Shown: positions 33,071 through 42,788, counted from the stretch's first letter. The stretch is 64,000 nucleotides of DNA from Desulfosudis oleivorans (GCA_020723325.1 DYJD01000002.1:1-64000), one strand, 5' to 3'. Made by a program: numbers and translations. Notes: generated by a model from the letters alone, not told the origin.

Positions 33071-34315
33071 ATGGCGCAACAGCGAGTCACGGTTTTTATT
33101 TACCTGCCTGGCGAGACAAAGGCTGTGCCCGCCGGTATCTTCACCCATGACCGCGCCCCGGGAATCGGGTCGTTCGCCTATGGCCGCAAGTATATGGAAC
33201 GTAAAAACGCCCTGCCGGTGGACCCGGCGGCTCTGCCCCTCGGCCTGCCGCCCCGGGAAGTCCTGACCAATCGAGGTTTATACGGCGTATTTCGGGATGC
33301 CTCCCCGGATTACTGGGGACGGCTGATCATTGCGGCGGAACGAAAAGTGCCCCCCGAAGCCCTTTCCGAAATGGATTTCCTTTTGGCTGCCAACGCCACC
33401 CGGGTAGGCAATCTGGATTTCCGGGCGAATCCGGATGATCCGGAACCACCGCTTGAGCCGCCCCATTTCAACCGGATGGAAGATCTCCTGGATACCGCCT
33501 CCAAAATCGAAGCGGGTGCGGAAGTCCACCCGCATCTTTTGCGCCTTTTGCGACAGGGGACCAGTGTGGGCGGTGCCCGGCCCAAATGCACGGTTGAGTG
33601 GCAAGATGCCTTGTGGATCGCCAAGTTCCCGGCCGGGAATGACACCCTGAACATTCCCCGCATCGAATACGCCTGTATGACGCTGGCCGGAAAATGCGGA
33701 ATACAGGTGCCGGACATGCGCCTGCATTCCGTGGGAGAAAAGGATGTTTTCCTGGTCCGGCGTTTTGACCGGGAGAAACGCAAAGGCGGTTGGATGCGGA
33801 TAGGCTTTGTGAGCTCCCTTTCATTCATGCAATGGGATGAGGCCGACCGTTTGGGTTGGAGTTACAGCGCTGTTGCGGATACCATGCGACGCCATACATC
33901 TGCCGATGGTATCAAAGAATTGTTCCGGCGCATGGTCTTCAACATTCTGGTGCGCAATACCGACGACCATCCCCGGAACCACGGGTTCCTTTTTGATCAT
34001 TCTGGGATGGAACTTTCCCCGGCCTATGATATTATACCCTCTCTTGTAAGTCCCGGCGTGGGTACGGAGTTTGCCCTTGCCATGTCCGTTGGCGAGCGCG
34101 GCCGGGAGGCCTCGCTAAGAAACGCTCTAAGCCAGGCCGGCCGGTTCGGTTTGTCCGGCGAAAAAGCCGGAGCGATTATAGAACAACTATTGGATACCGT
34201 GATGGGCTGGCGTGAACACTTCGCAACCATCGGTTGCACTGATTTCGAAATCTGGTCCCTGGAGCCGTCGTTTGCGCATTGTGGTGATTGTCGACACCAT
34301 GGCGAACACCATTAA
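33071..34315 (+). CDS. hipA: HipA-like serine/threonine kinase toxin
   Basis: 414 aa, close to E. coli HipA (440). The N-terminal subdomain contains the expected GRLIIAAERK region. The P-loop-like TSVGGARPKCTV corresponds to the loop with the autophosphorylated serine (here Ser of SVGG). The catalytic block NTDDHPRNHGFLFD and the metal-binding AYDIIPS follow. HipA proteins phosphorylate aminoacyl-tRNA synthetases and induce dormancy; this one's target is not known. All catalytic segments look intact. Confidence 0.9.
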   Translation: MAQQRVTVFIYLPGETKAVPAGIFTHDRAPGIGSFAYGRKYMERKNALPVDPAALPLGLPPREVLTNRGLYGVFRDASPDYWGRLIIAAERKVPPEALSEMDFLLAANATRVGNLDFRANPDDPEPPLEPPHFNRMEDLLDTASKIEAGAEVHPHLLRLLRQGTSVGGARPKCTVEWQDALWIAKFPAGNDTLNIPRIEYACMTLAGKCGIQVPDMRLHSVGEKDVFLVRRFDREKRKGGWMRIGFVSSLSFMQWDEADRLGWSYSAVADTMRRHTSADGIKELFRRMVFNILVRNTDDHPRNHGFLFDHSGMELSPAYDIIPSLVSPGVGTEFALAMSVGERGREASLRNALSQAGRFGLSGEKAGAIIEQLLDTVMGWREHFATIGCTDFEIWSLEPSFAHCGDCRHHGEHH

Positions 34316-34344
34316 ACAAGTCACTCCGCTCGGGAAAGGCACTT

Positions 34345-35313
34345 ATGGATTTTTACATGTATTTCCCGGTTTCAGGCGTAAAAACATGGGGCTTTTTGCC
34401 GCCGTTGGTGGCGATGGTTGTATCCTTCTTCACCTCCATGGGTGGGGTGTCGGGCGCTTTTCTGCTGCTTCCGTTTCAGGTCAGTTTCTTACACTATACA
34501 TCGCCATCGGTAAGCGGCACCAATTTCATTTTCAATATTGTGGCCATACCAAGCGGAATCTACCGCTATATAAAAGAAGGACGAATGGCCTGGCCCCTGG
34601 CATGGATTATTTCCCTCGGCACCTTGCCCGGTGTATTCATCGGATATTATGTCCGCATTCATTATCTGCCTGATCCGCGGACATTCAAGCTGTTTGTCGG
34701 TTGCGTCCTCATGTATATCGGCGCCCGTTTGCTTTATGAGATGACGGCGCGTGCCCAACGCGGAAAAAAGGCGATGAAGGCCCTGGACGACAAGTTCAGT
34801 GAACATGTGAAACAGATACAGCAATCCCAGGCAAGGCGGATTTCCGCGGGACTTCCGCCCGATGCGGTGGTAAAAACCGTTTCGCTTTCCCTAACCAGGG
34901 TGGTCTATGAATTCTGGGGCCAACGGTTTTCATTCAGCACCATCGGGCTGTTGGCGCTTGCAACGGTTGTCGGCGTCATCAGCGGGGCTTACGGAATCGG
35001 CGGCGGCGCCATCATTGCACCGTTTTGTGTGGCCGTATTTCATCTTCCGGTTTATACGGTGGCTGGCGCCGCCTTGATCGGTACCTTTCTGGCATCGCTT
35101 CTCGGGGTGATCTTTTACACTTTTGTTCCTGTAAAAGAGGGAGTATCGGCATCCCCCGACTTCCTGCTGGGTTTTCTTTTCGGAATAGGCGGTTTTTTAG
35201 GCATTTATCTTGGTGCCAGATGCCAGAAATTCGTGCCCCAAAAATATATCAAGCTGATCCTCGGACTGCTGATTGTCTATCTATCGATAAAATATATCCT
35301 TCAGTATTTCTAA
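34345..35313 (+). CDS. TauE/SafE-family sulfite/anion exporter
   Basis: 322 aa with about eight membrane helices and a cytoplasmic loop (about residues 130-170). Family blocks include FFTSMGGVSGAFLLLPFQVS, SVSGTNFIFNIVAIPSGIYR and the second half GVISGAYGIGGGAIIAPFCV. Members export sulfite, sulfoacetate or related anions. ATG 34345 has GGGAAAGG upstream; the longer frame runs into hipA. It ends 22 bases before a truncated relative on the other strand. Confidence 0.9.
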   Translation: MDFYMYFPVSGVKTWGFLPPLVAMVVSFFTSMGGVSGAFLLLPFQVSFLHYTSPSVSGTNFIFNIVAIPSGIYRYIKEGRMAWPLAWIISLGTLPGVFIGYYVRIHYLPDPRTFKLFVGCVLMYIGARLLYEMTARAQRGKKAMKALDDKFSEHVKQIQQSQARRISAGLPPDAVVKTVSLSLTRVVYEFWGQRFSFSTIGLLALATVVGVISGAYGIGGGAIIAPFCVAVFHLPVYTVAGAALIGTFLASLLGVIFYTFVPVKEGVSASPDFLLGFLFGIGGFLGIYLGARCQKFVPQKYIKLILGLLIVYLSIKYILQYF

Positions 35314-35335
35314 CAGGAATTTTCGGATCAGCGAA

Positions 35336-35563
35336 TCAGCGGGTGCGTTTAACGGCCAAGATATAACCGATAAACAGATGGGCCGCCTCCTGGAAACGTG
35401 CTTCGCTGTCGGCCGCACCGGCCTTGCCTGCGCTTTTTTTCAACAGTTCCTTGGCTATCTGAAGGCCGATATAGAGCAGGACCCCCGCGGCAAACAGCTT
35501 GAAATGCTTCGGGTCCGGTAAATATACCACCCGAACCACGACACCGATGAGAACACCCGGCAG
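35336..35563 (-). pseudogene. Truncated TauE/SafE exporter fragment
   Basis: The minus strand encodes LPGVLIGVVVRVVYLPDPKH and FKLFAAGVLLYIGLQIAKEL. These align with LPGVFIGYYVRIHYLPDPRT and FKLFVGCVLMYIGARLLYEM of the exporter at 34345-35313. Only about 60 of 320 residues remain: no N-terminal helices, and the C-terminal half is missing. It has no start of its own and begins just after the molybdopterin-binding gene. It is a decayed inverted paralogue rather than a functional gene. Confidence 0.75.
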
Positions 35564-35568
35564 TACCT

Positions 35569-36600
35569 TTAAATGTTTTTGCCGAACGGGCAATGGGGGT
35601 AATGACACGCCGGACAATCCTTGCACAAACCGCCATGACCGATAAAGGCCAGTTCCTTTTTGCCGATGCGTTCCCCCGCCAGAATTCGCGGCAAAATCAA
35701 ATCCAGAATGGTGATGCGGTGATGCAAACCACAGGCCGGGACCCCTAATACCGGTATTTCGCCGATATAAGCCGCCAGAAACATGGCGCCGGGGAGCGCT
35801 GCGGCCCCATAATGGATTTCTTCCGCCCCGGCCATGCGGATGGCCTTGCGGGTCACGTCGTCCGGATCTACACTCATGCCGCCGCTGAGCAGCAGCAGGT
35901 CACATCCCTTTTCCAGGTGGCTTCGGATGGCGCCGGCGATTACATTCTCATCGTCGGGCGCGAAGACGACACCACTCACCGCAGATCCCAATTCAAGAAT
36001 TTTGGCGCTGAGTATCGGGGCGAATTTGTCCTCGACCAAGCCATGAAAGACTTCACTCCCGGTGATCACCATCCCCGCCTTGGCCTTCCGCAAGGTTTTG
36101 ACGGAGATGATCCCGCCGTTTTGTGCCGCAATGGCGGCTGCTCGCTCCACCTGTGAACGCTTCATCACCAGCGGGATGGCGCGGGTGGCGGCCACCTGAT
36201 CGCCTTTGCGGACCAGGGTGTGGGTATGCAGGGTGGCGCACATGACTTCATCGATCATGTTGAAAGCCGCCAATGAAGTCGTATCTACCGTAAGCAGCCC
36301 ATCCATGGCGGCGTAAAGGGAAATCTTGCCCTCCCTGGGCGAATCCTGCCACTCGATCCCGGAGCCGGCCAGCGCACGCGCCAGGATTGCGGCGGCTTGG
36401 TTTTCGTGAATCTCATCCATTTCCAAGTCGATCAGATAAAGATGGTTTTTCCCCAGCTTTTGTAAATGACAGATGTCCTCTTGGCAGACTTCGTGGCCTT
36501 TTCGAAAAGCCGGCCCTTTGAATATACCGGGACGGATTTCCGTAATATCATGGGCCAGGCGGGTGCCCACAGCGTCTTCGACGTTAATTTTTGTAATCAA
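35569..36600 (-). CDS. Molybdopterin-binding protein (MoeA/MogA-like)
   Basis: 343 aa. An N-terminal linker region (VEDAVGTRLAHDITEIRPGI) precedes a MoCF-type molybdopterin-binding domain with LLLLSGGMSVDPDDVTRKAI and GAAALPGAMFLAAYIGEIPV, then LGVPACG. The C-terminus ends in a cysteine-rich CKDCPACHYPHC tail, perhaps an Fe-S or metal site. The start is TTG 36600, overlapping the FmdE gene by 17 bases. Standing last in the reductase operon, it likely helps make or insert the Mo/W cofactor. Confidence 0.85.
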   Translation of the reverse strand: MITKINVEDAVGTRLAHDITEIRPGIFKGPAFRKGHEVCQEDICHLQKLGKNHLYLIDLEMDEIHENQAAAILARALAGSGIEWQDSPREGKISLYAAMDGLLTVDTTSLAAFNMIDEVMCATLHTHTLVRKGDQVAATRAIPLVMKRSQVERAAAIAAQNGGIISVKTLRKAKAGMVITGSEVFHGLVEDKFAPILSAKILELGSAVSGVVFAPDDENVIAGAIRSHLEKGCDLLLLSGGMSVDPDDVTRKAIRMAGAEEIHYGAAALPGAMFLAAYIGEIPVLGVPACGLHHRITILDLILPRILAGERIGKKELAFIGHGGLCKDCPACHYPHCPFGKNI

Positions 36601-37324
36601 GGCAATCTCTCTTTCGGCTATCGTTGATGTTATGATGCTCTCGGAGGATCTCCTCCGGGTGAAGCTTCACGCTCGCTTCGCCGGGTGAATTGTCGCCTTC
36701 CAATTGGGGAGACCAGTTCATACCGGGCCAGCAAACCTCCCTTGCGTGGTCAAAATAGCTTTGCTGGGAACAGGGGCGGCAAACCGGTTTGTCATCCACG
36801 ATGACTTCGCGGCGGTCGCGGACAACTTGGCCACAGCGGCTGCAGACGCTTTTGCATCGGGTCGGTCCGGGCAAATCGTATTCATTCAGCTTGACGTGAA
36901 CCTTCTGAACCTTGAAAAGCACGCTGTCGGGCATCCGTTTGTAAGCCTCGCGCTGACGGTTGCCTTTTTCCGATATGTCAGGCACATAGACGGAAGCCAG
37001 ATCCCTTGAATCCTCGGTGGAAATGATCCGAAAGGCCTGTCCGGAATCGAGATTAACAAAAGTGGCCGCCATGATGCCGTAGTCCATGAATTTGAGGCTG
37101 CGCCGCCCCAGTCTGACCCCGGTGACATGGGCCACGGCGTCGGCCGTACAGCGGTCCATTTCCACATAAACAATCAATTTTTTTAGATTGTCTTTTCCGA
37201 GGGGCACGGACAGGCCGATAAGGCGACAGCCAAGAATGGCCATTCGGACGCCGACAACCTGTCCGGGACACAGATGCCCATGTGCTTGCGCTGATTCGTT
37301 CAGCAGGGTTTCAAAAGATTGCAT
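36584..37324 (-). CDS. FmdE-domain protein with zinc finger
   Basis: 246 aa from the ATG at 37324, which has AAGGA nearby. The N-terminal FmdE domain shows AHGHLCPGQVVGVRMAILGC and YVEMDRCTADAVAHVTG. The C-terminal C4 zinc-finger pattern is CKSVCSRCGQVV...CRPC. The family was named for formylmethanofuran dehydrogenase subunit E but is common in Desulfobacterota near Mo/W oxidoreductases, where a cofactor or metal-handling role is suspected. It is translationally coupled to the molybdopterin-binding gene. Confidence 0.88.
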   Translation of the reverse strand: MQSFETLLNESAQAHGHLCPGQVVGVRMAILGCRLIGLSVPLGKDNLKKLIVYVEMDRCTADAVAHVTGVRLGRRSLKFMDYGIMAATFVNLDSGQAFRIISTEDSRDLASVYVPDISEKGNRQREAYKRMPDSVLFKVQKVHVKLNEYDLPGPTRCKSVCSRCGQVVRDRREVIVDDKPVCRPCSQQSYFDHAREVCWPGMNWSPQLEGDNSPGEASVKLHPEEILREHHNINDSRKRDCLDYKN

Positions 37325-37363
37325 GGTCCTTTTCTCAATTCGATATACCATAACAACTGTTTG

Positions 37364-40300
37364 TTACAGTTTGATCAGATTGATCTTCGTGTCATAAAAC
37401 GACACACTGCCGCCCACTGGATCAACCAGACAGGTGTTGTTGCGCAAGGAGGGATCTGTCCACATGGCGGCATTGGCATGCACGCCGCGCTCCCTACGCG
37501 GATCACCCTTCACGGTTTCACCATCGATGAGCATGTCGGCAGCGCCCGTGGCCCAATGACCGAATCCCAGGGCGAAACTCACCACTCCCGGCCGGATGGC
37601 CTGAGTCACCATCACCTTGCCGATGATTTCGCGCTTATGGCCGTTCTTGAAGTCCCAGACACCTTCCTTGTTGGTGGCGCTCACCACTTTGACCCGGTCA
37701 CCGTCACGCAGGCCGAGCTGCCCGGCATCCAGGGCGTTGATGACAATGCCGTTTTCCGGTAGTAAGGGCTGGAGCCAATATGCGGCAATAGTGCGGGATT
37801 TGGTCTGGGTGACGGTGCGGTTGGTGATCAGGCTCAAGCCATAGCCCTTGCTCAATTCCTCCACCGATTTGCCGTCAAAGGTGCTGACCGGAATGTACTT
37901 GGCCACCCCCGGATAGGACTTGCCCGTGCCCGCGTATTTTTTTCCGGCGGTTTTTTCCTGATACAGATTGAGCAGCGCGCCGTATTTGTTGGCCAGCTTG
38001 TCGCCGTCATAGCCTTTGGCATGGGTGTCAAAACGGCCGCCGCGATTCAAAACATAAACCACCTTGGCCCATTTATCGTCACCGACAATGGCTTTCCATT
38101 TGGCTTCATCAAAAACCGTTTTGGGCAGATGGCGGCGCGACTTGCTGAAAATTTCCAGTTCCCGGGCATCGGCGTCGGGAACCTCCTTACCGGGTTTGTC
38201 CCCCAGGGCGATGTTGGCCACCGCCCGCAGGTAGAATTCCTCCGGCCGTTTGATGTCCAAACCCGTGTCGATGGCGTCCTTGCCAAAGGCCTTCAGTCCC
38301 AGTTTCTCGTTAAGGGCCAGCATCAATGCCTCCAGGCAAATGGGCATTTCCTGGCCGTATACCTGAACGGTTTCCGGAATGGGGGCCGCCACCGGCTGGC
38401 GCACATTCTCCATCTTGACCGGCACATTGGGATGCGATCCTTGAAATTCCCAGCGCTCCAGATAAGTCAAATCCGGGAAGATATAGTCGGAATAGAGCGA
38501 GGTGGTGCCGATCAGGATATCGCTGGTGAAAAAAAGCGGCAGCTTGTTCACATCCACCAGCACTTCGATGTTGGTATGGCCCGCGGGCAAGGCATAGGCC
38601 GGAGTGCCCATGTACAGGAACAGGGCCTTGATGGGATACGGGTAGGCGTCGCCGATGCTGGGAATGATTTCCTCATAAATGTCACTGGCCAGGGGATACC
38701 AGTTGCGTTTGGCCGGGTACTCCTTGAACAGGGTGGTCTTTTCATAATCCACATCATGGCGGATGGAGCTCACGCCGAAGGCCGTGAGCTTGCCTTTGAC
38801 CTTGCTGAGATTGAACGGTCCTCCGGCGGCACCGTCGTATTTAAAAGTGCTGGCAGCACACATGCCGCCCTTCCAGTCGAAATTGCCCAGCAGCATGTTC
38901 ACGCTCATCCAGCTCAGCACATTGTAAAAGCCGTTGGTGTGCTGGGCCGGCCCGCGATGAATGTCCACCGAGGCCTGCTTGCCGTAGCTGGTCAGCTCCT
39001 TGACCACTTTCAGCACATCTTTCTCTTCCAGCCCCGCTATCCGGCACCAATCCGCAAATGTTTTTTCACCGGCGGACTCCTTCAGCAATTGCAGGCCGGT
39101 TTTAACTTGGATCTGGGTGCCGGCCGGGGTGGCGATGCTGGTGTCCACAAAAAGGTCGCCCATGACCGCCTTGGTCTCATCATTGGGGTCCACCGCGGTG
39201 GGGCTGCCGTTGACCATGACCACCATGAATTTTTCCTCATATTCGATGGTTTTGGTCTTGTCCTTGGGATCAGGGACCGTGCGTTGCTCGGGTTTGGCCA
39301 GACCGATATCCGCGGCCCGCACCAATTTCCCCGGCTTGCCGTCCTTGATTTCCACCAGCCAGGTGGCGTTGGTCCAGCTCGCTTCCTTGGTTTGCACAGC
39401 CGCAGCCTTGTTGGCATTGGCCAGGAAAACCTTGTCGAACCGATCATTGGCGATCATCCATTGAATCATGGCCAGGGCCAGGGCCGAATCCTCGCCCGGT
39501 TTGATGGGCAACCAGACATCGGCCTTGCTGGCCAGCTTGGAAAAACGCGGATCAGCCACGGCTATTTTCGTGTAACCGCTGGTGAGATTGCGGGTCAGAC
39601 GCACGGTGCGATTGGTGGGACCATAATTGGCCTCGAACAGATTGGCGCCCACAAACAAAATATAGCGGGCGTTTTCCGTGTCCGTCTGCCAATAAAATTT
39701 CTGCCCGTTGGTGAACTTGCCGCCCAGGTATTGTTCGCTGATGGCCTTGCAGGTGAAATACAGGGATCCCTGGCAAACCGTGGTATGCCCGTGCAGATTG
39801 GTGGTGCCGAAGGCACTGCCCAAACGCTTGATATACTCTCCCCGGCCGTTTTTCAGCCGGCCCCAGGCCAGAATGAACTGGTTGTTTTTAGGACCCAGAT
39901 CCGGATGGGCCGGATCGATCAATTTATCCAGATCCGCCTGGTACTTGTTTTTAAAATCCTCCAGCAGCGCTTTTTTCTTATCCTTGTCTTTCTCATCCCA
40001 GAAACTCTTGATATCCTGCTCCATGGCCTTGGAAACATCGGCGTTTTTCAACTGCATGATGGTCTTCAGGCCGTCCACCTGACGATTCTCCTCGCCGGGC
40101 ACATGGGCGAACAATTTTCCGCCTTCAATGATTTCGGTGACCGCCTGATCAAAGGGGACGGCGGTCCATTTATTCTCCCCGCGTTTACCGGCCCGTTTCA
40201 AAACCTTGCGGATGCGGTAGGGGTCATAGATGATTTGTACGCCGGCCTGACCTTTGGGGCACAAGCCGCCGTCGATTCCGGCAGCCTCATCCAGGCTGGT

Positions 40301-40609
40301 GGTCATGGGCAGATGCGGCACCATGGTCATGGGGCTGTATGGGCTGCCGTCGATCTTGACCACCACGCCGTCTTGTACTTTGCATTTGATGCCGCAGCCG
40401 GTGTTGCAATTCATGCAGACCGTGTACAGGGTGTTGGCGGCATCGGCGAGCTCATAGGGCGCATCAGAACGGCTGCTTTTCAGGATGGCGCCTTCACCAC
40501 CGGCCGCCAAGCCGGTGCCGGCCAAAGCCCCGGCGGCCATGCCGGTGCCCAGTAATGCGCCCTGGGCCAGAAAACCGCGTCTTGATAGATTCGTTTGATC
40601 CTGTTTCAT
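37364..40609 (-). CDS. Tat-exported molybdopterin reductase, catalytic subunit (Ttr/Arr/Psr class)
   Basis: 1081 aa. Tat signal SRRGFLAQGALLGTGM at residues 9-24. An N-terminal [4Fe-4S] motif CMNCNTGCGIKC and GGLCPKGQAG open the complex-iron-sulfur molybdoenzyme fold. HGHTTVCQGSLYF probably supplies a cysteine Mo ligand. The block GPAQHTNGFYNVLSWMSVNM resembles tetrathionate and arsenate reductases. The length is close to TtrA (about 1020) and longer than typical ArrA (about 850), partly from Lys/Asp-rich inserts near 190-235. It acts in the periplasm with the two genes upstream. The substrate (tetrathionate, arsenate, polysulfide or another) is not decided by sequence. Confidence 0.88.
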   Translation of the reverse strand: MKQDQTNLSRRGFLAQGALLGTGMAAGALAGTGLAAGGEGAILKSSRSDAPYELADAANTLYTVCMNCNTGCGIKCKVQDGVVVKIDGSPYSPMTMVPHLPMTTSLDEAAGIDGGLCPKGQAGVQIIYDPYRIRKVLKRAGKRGENKWTAVPFDQAVTEIIEGGKLFAHVPGEENRQVDGLKTIMQLKNADVSKAMEQDIKSFWDEKDKDKKKALLEDFKNKYQADLDKLIDPAHPDLGPKNNQFILAWGRLKNGRGEYIKRLGSAFGTTNLHGHTTVCQGSLYFTCKAISEQYLGGKFTNGQKFYWQTDTENARYILFVGANLFEANYGPTNRTVRLTRNLTSGYTKIAVADPRFSKLASKADVWLPIKPGEDSALALAMIQWMIANDRFDKVFLANANKAAAVQTKEASWTNATWLVEIKDGKPGKLVRAADIGLAKPEQRTVPDPKDKTKTIEYEEKFMVVMVNGSPTAVDPNDETKAVMGDLFVDTSIATPAGTQIQVKTGLQLLKESAGEKTFADWCRIAGLEEKDVLKVVKELTSYGKQASVDIHRGPAQHTNGFYNVLSWMSVNMLLGNFDWKGGMCAASTFKYDGAAGGPFNLSKVKGKLTAFGVSSIRHDVDYEKTTLFKEYPAKRNWYPLASDIYEEIIPSIGDAYPYPIKALFLYMGTPAYALPAGHTNIEVLVDVNKLPLFFTSDILIGTTSLYSDYIFPDLTYLERWEFQGSHPNVPVKMENVRQPVAAPIPETVQVYGQEMPICLEALMLALNEKLGLKAFGKDAIDTGLDIKRPEEFYLRAVANIALGDKPGKEVPDADARELEIFSKSRRHLPKTVFDEAKWKAIVGDDKWAKVVYVLNRGGRFDTHAKGYDGDKLANKYGALLNLYQEKTAGKKYAGTGKSYPGVAKYIPVSTFDGKSVEELSKGYGLSLITNRTVTQTKSRTIAAYWLQPLLPENGIVINALDAGQLGLRDGDRVKVVSATNKEGVWDFKNGHKREIIGKVMVTQAIRPGVVSFALGFGHWATGAADMLIDGETVKGDPRRERGVHANAAMWTDPSLRNNTCLVDPVGGSVSFYDTKINLIKL

Positions 40610-41760
40610 AGTGCCGCTCCTATCTTTTTGGAAGTATAGTTGGAGATAAGTCTGATCCCGATATATACCAGGCCCACCGCCAGGGCCGCCACGAACACCG
40701 CCACCATATATTCATTCAAGGATGGATGGTATTCGAAACGCAGCCGGGAATGGTGAAAGGCATTCTGCAACCCCTTTAGCTGGGGCACGGCCTGGCCGGG
40801 GATCAACACATTCAAGCGCGCCGAGATGAAAGTCGTTGCCACGATAAACGCGCCCAGGCCCACGGCTTGATCGCTCCGTCCGGCAAACAAAAGCAGAACG
40901 GATAAAATGGCCCCGCCCAGGTGAACCACCCAGAAAACCCACCAGAAAGGCCCGAACATGACCAATTCCACTGCCTCGCGGATATCGGAATTGGGAGACC
41001 AAAAAACCAGGCTGAATTCGGCGAACTCACAGATGAAATAAAAAATAATGCCGCCGATCACGGTAAGGCGCAACATTTTATAAGGCTGGTGCCGGAGATT
41101 GAAAGTATCGTGGAAAAGCAAGATATGAATCAAGAGCAGGACCGCGGCGCCCGATGTGATGGCCGAACCGAGAAAAAGCAAGGGCAGCAGCGGGGAATTC
41201 CAAAAGGGTTTTGCATCCACCACGCCGAAAAACGCCCCGCTCTGGCTGGGGTAGGCGATGGAAAGCAGAAAGCCCAAAGCCAAAAGCGGCACCAGCCAGC
41301 CGGATCGGTCATTGATGTCGGCCTGGCTGTTCTTGTTCAGGCTTAGGAAGAAAATGGCGATGATGGCCAGCATGAAAAAATTATACATCCAGGCATTGAA
41401 AGCCATCATGGAACCGAAATTCGGCAACAGGAGGATGTTCAAGGCCCGGAAGGGCTGGCCCAGATCCAGCCAGACCGAAAAAAGACCGCAGGCGATGGAT
41501 ACGCCGGAAACCAGAATCATCACGCGCAGGCTCTCACGGAACCCATCTATATTGAGAAAGTATCCGATGGTTCCCACCGCGAATACACCGCCGGCGATGC
41601 CGATGAAATGAAAATAAACGGCAATCCAGAGACCCCAGGGCACATAACTGCCGTAGCCTGCCAGACGTTCGGCGGTCATGAATTTCATGATGATTCCATA
41701 CAGACCAAAGGCAAAGGCAATCCCCCACAACAAAAAGAAAAAACGCGACATTGTCTTCAT
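40606..41760 (-). CDS. NrfD/PsrC-type membrane quinol-oxidising subunit
   Basis: 384 aa with about nine membrane helices (for example FFFLLWGIAFAFGLYGIIMK; YVPWGLWIAVYFHFIGIAGG; LVFWSPNSDIREAVELVMFG). It anchors the reductase and passes electrons from menaquinol to the Fe-S subunit. ATG 41760 follows GAGG. It overlaps the catalytic subunit gene by 4 bases and starts 7 bases after the Fe-S subunit gene, so all three are one translational unit. Confidence 0.9.
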   Translation of the reverse strand: MKTMSRFFFLLWGIAFAFGLYGIIMKFMTAERLAGYGSYVPWGLWIAVYFHFIGIAGGVFAVGTIGYFLNIDGFRESLRVMILVSGVSIACGLFSVWLDLGQPFRALNILLLPNFGSMMAFNAWMYNFFMLAIIAIFFLSLNKNSQADINDRSGWLVPLLALGFLLSIAYPSQSGAFFGVVDAKPFWNSPLLPLLFLGSAITSGAAVLLLIHILLFHDTFNLRHQPYKMLRLTVIGGIIFYFICEFAEFSLVFWSPNSDIREAVELVMFGPFWWVFWVVHLGGAILSVLLLFAGRSDQAVGLGAFIVATTFISARLNVLIPGQAVPQLKGLQNAFHHSRLRFEYHPSLNEYMVAVFVAALAVGLVYIGIRLISNYTSKKIGAAL

Positions 41761-41767
41761 ATTCACC

Positions 41768-42667
41768 TCATATCAGATAAGTGACAGTGGGTTCGGTTTG
41801 TTTTTCTTCCAGCAATTTTATGAAATTCGGCTTTGTCGCCATGCGGGCGACAATTGAACCCGCATCCCGGATATCGCCGAAATAGTTGGCCCTGCCGATA
41901 CAGGTGGTCACGCATTGCGGCAGCAGGCCTTGATCGAGCCGGTGCAGGCAGAACTGGCATTTGCGCGCGTTGCCTTTCGGGGAATGGTGGCCTTTGCGGT
42001 CCCAGGATTTGCCGTATTCATGATTGGGAAGCTGCTCATAGGCCTGCAACGCCGGGGTGTCGTCCGTGTAGTAATGACCATAATCGCTTGTGCGCGCCCC
42101 ATACGGGCAGGCGGACAAACAGTAGCGGCAGCCGATGCAGCGGTCGTAATCCACCACCACCACGCCGTCCGGCCGCTTGTAGGTGGCCCTTACCGGACAA
42201 ACCGAGGTGCAGGACGGCCGGTCGCATTGCATGCACGGCCGGGGGAAAAAGCGCATCTGCACGTTGGGGTAGGCGCCGAGTTCTTCGGTCATGACCGGCC
42301 GGTAAACCACTCCCGGCGGGAGCTTGTTTTCCGCGATGCAGGCCACAGTGCAGGCATGGCACCCCACGCATTTGCGCGTATCGATGATCATTTTCCAGCG
42401 CCGTTCCTCAACCGGCTTGGTCAATGCCCGGCGCAGATCCGCCTGCATGCGTACGAGAATATCGGCCTCGTCGTTGACCGGCACGGTTTTCGGCTCCGGC
42501 AATTTGCGAACAGTGGCAGGTCCCATGGGACTTTCCGGCGGAGCACTGCCGCGCGCAGAGACCACCGCGCCCACTCCCAGGGCAACCCCGCCGCCCACCA
42601 CGCCGGCGCAACGCATAAAATCGCGCCGGTTCAGCTCATCTTTTTTGACTTGCGGCACTGACGACAT
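41768..42667 (-). CDS. Four-cluster ferredoxin-type Fe-S subunit (TtrB/PsrB-like), Tat-exported
   Basis: 299 aa. Tat signal [19 protein letters not shown] at residues 13-31. Four cysteine groups follow: [37 protein letters not shown] and [20 protein letters not shown]. This is the electron wire between NrfD and the catalytic subunit. Its own twin-arginine signal is unusual for PsrB but normal for TtrB. GGGGAGGAG precedes the ATG. It opens the reductase trio. Confidence 0.92.
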   Translation of the reverse strand: MSSVPQVKKDELNRRDFMRCAGVVGGGVALGVGAVVSARGSAPPESPMGPATVRKLPEPKTVPVNDEADILVRMQADLRRALTKPVEERRWKMIIDTRKCVGCHACTVACIAENKLPPGVVYRPVMTEELGAYPNVQMRFFPRPCMQCDRPSCTSVCPVRATYKRPDGVVVVDYDRCIGCRYCLSACPYGARTSDYGHYYTDDTPALQAYEQLPNHEYGKSWDRKGHHSPKGNARKCQFCLHRLDQGLLPQCVTTCIGRANYFGDIRDAGSIVARMATKPNFIKLLEEKQTEPTVTYLI

Positions 42668-42748
42668 AATCTCCTCCCCTGCTGGTTATTAATTAAATTT
42701 CCAAAGCATCTGTCGGCCCTGATCATATTTTCAGTTATCCCCGCTTTT

Positions 42749-42780
42749 GTGGGAGCGGCCTCAAACCGCGTTAGGGCCGC
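42749..42780 (+). repeat. REP-like palindrome, family A copy 2
   Basis: GTGGGAGCGGCCTCAAACCG followed by CGTTAGGGCCGC, a variant of the copies at 8574 and 48580. It lies between the receiver-like gene and the Fe-S subunit gene. Confidence 0.6.
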
Positions 42781-42788
42781 AATAATAT

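Noticed and set aside
38021-40555. 844-codon plus-strand open frame
   Set aside because: It is the antisense of the molybdopterin reductase, a common artefact in G+C-rich genes. Similar long antisense frames at 53868-55694 and 51515-53308 were dropped for the same reason.
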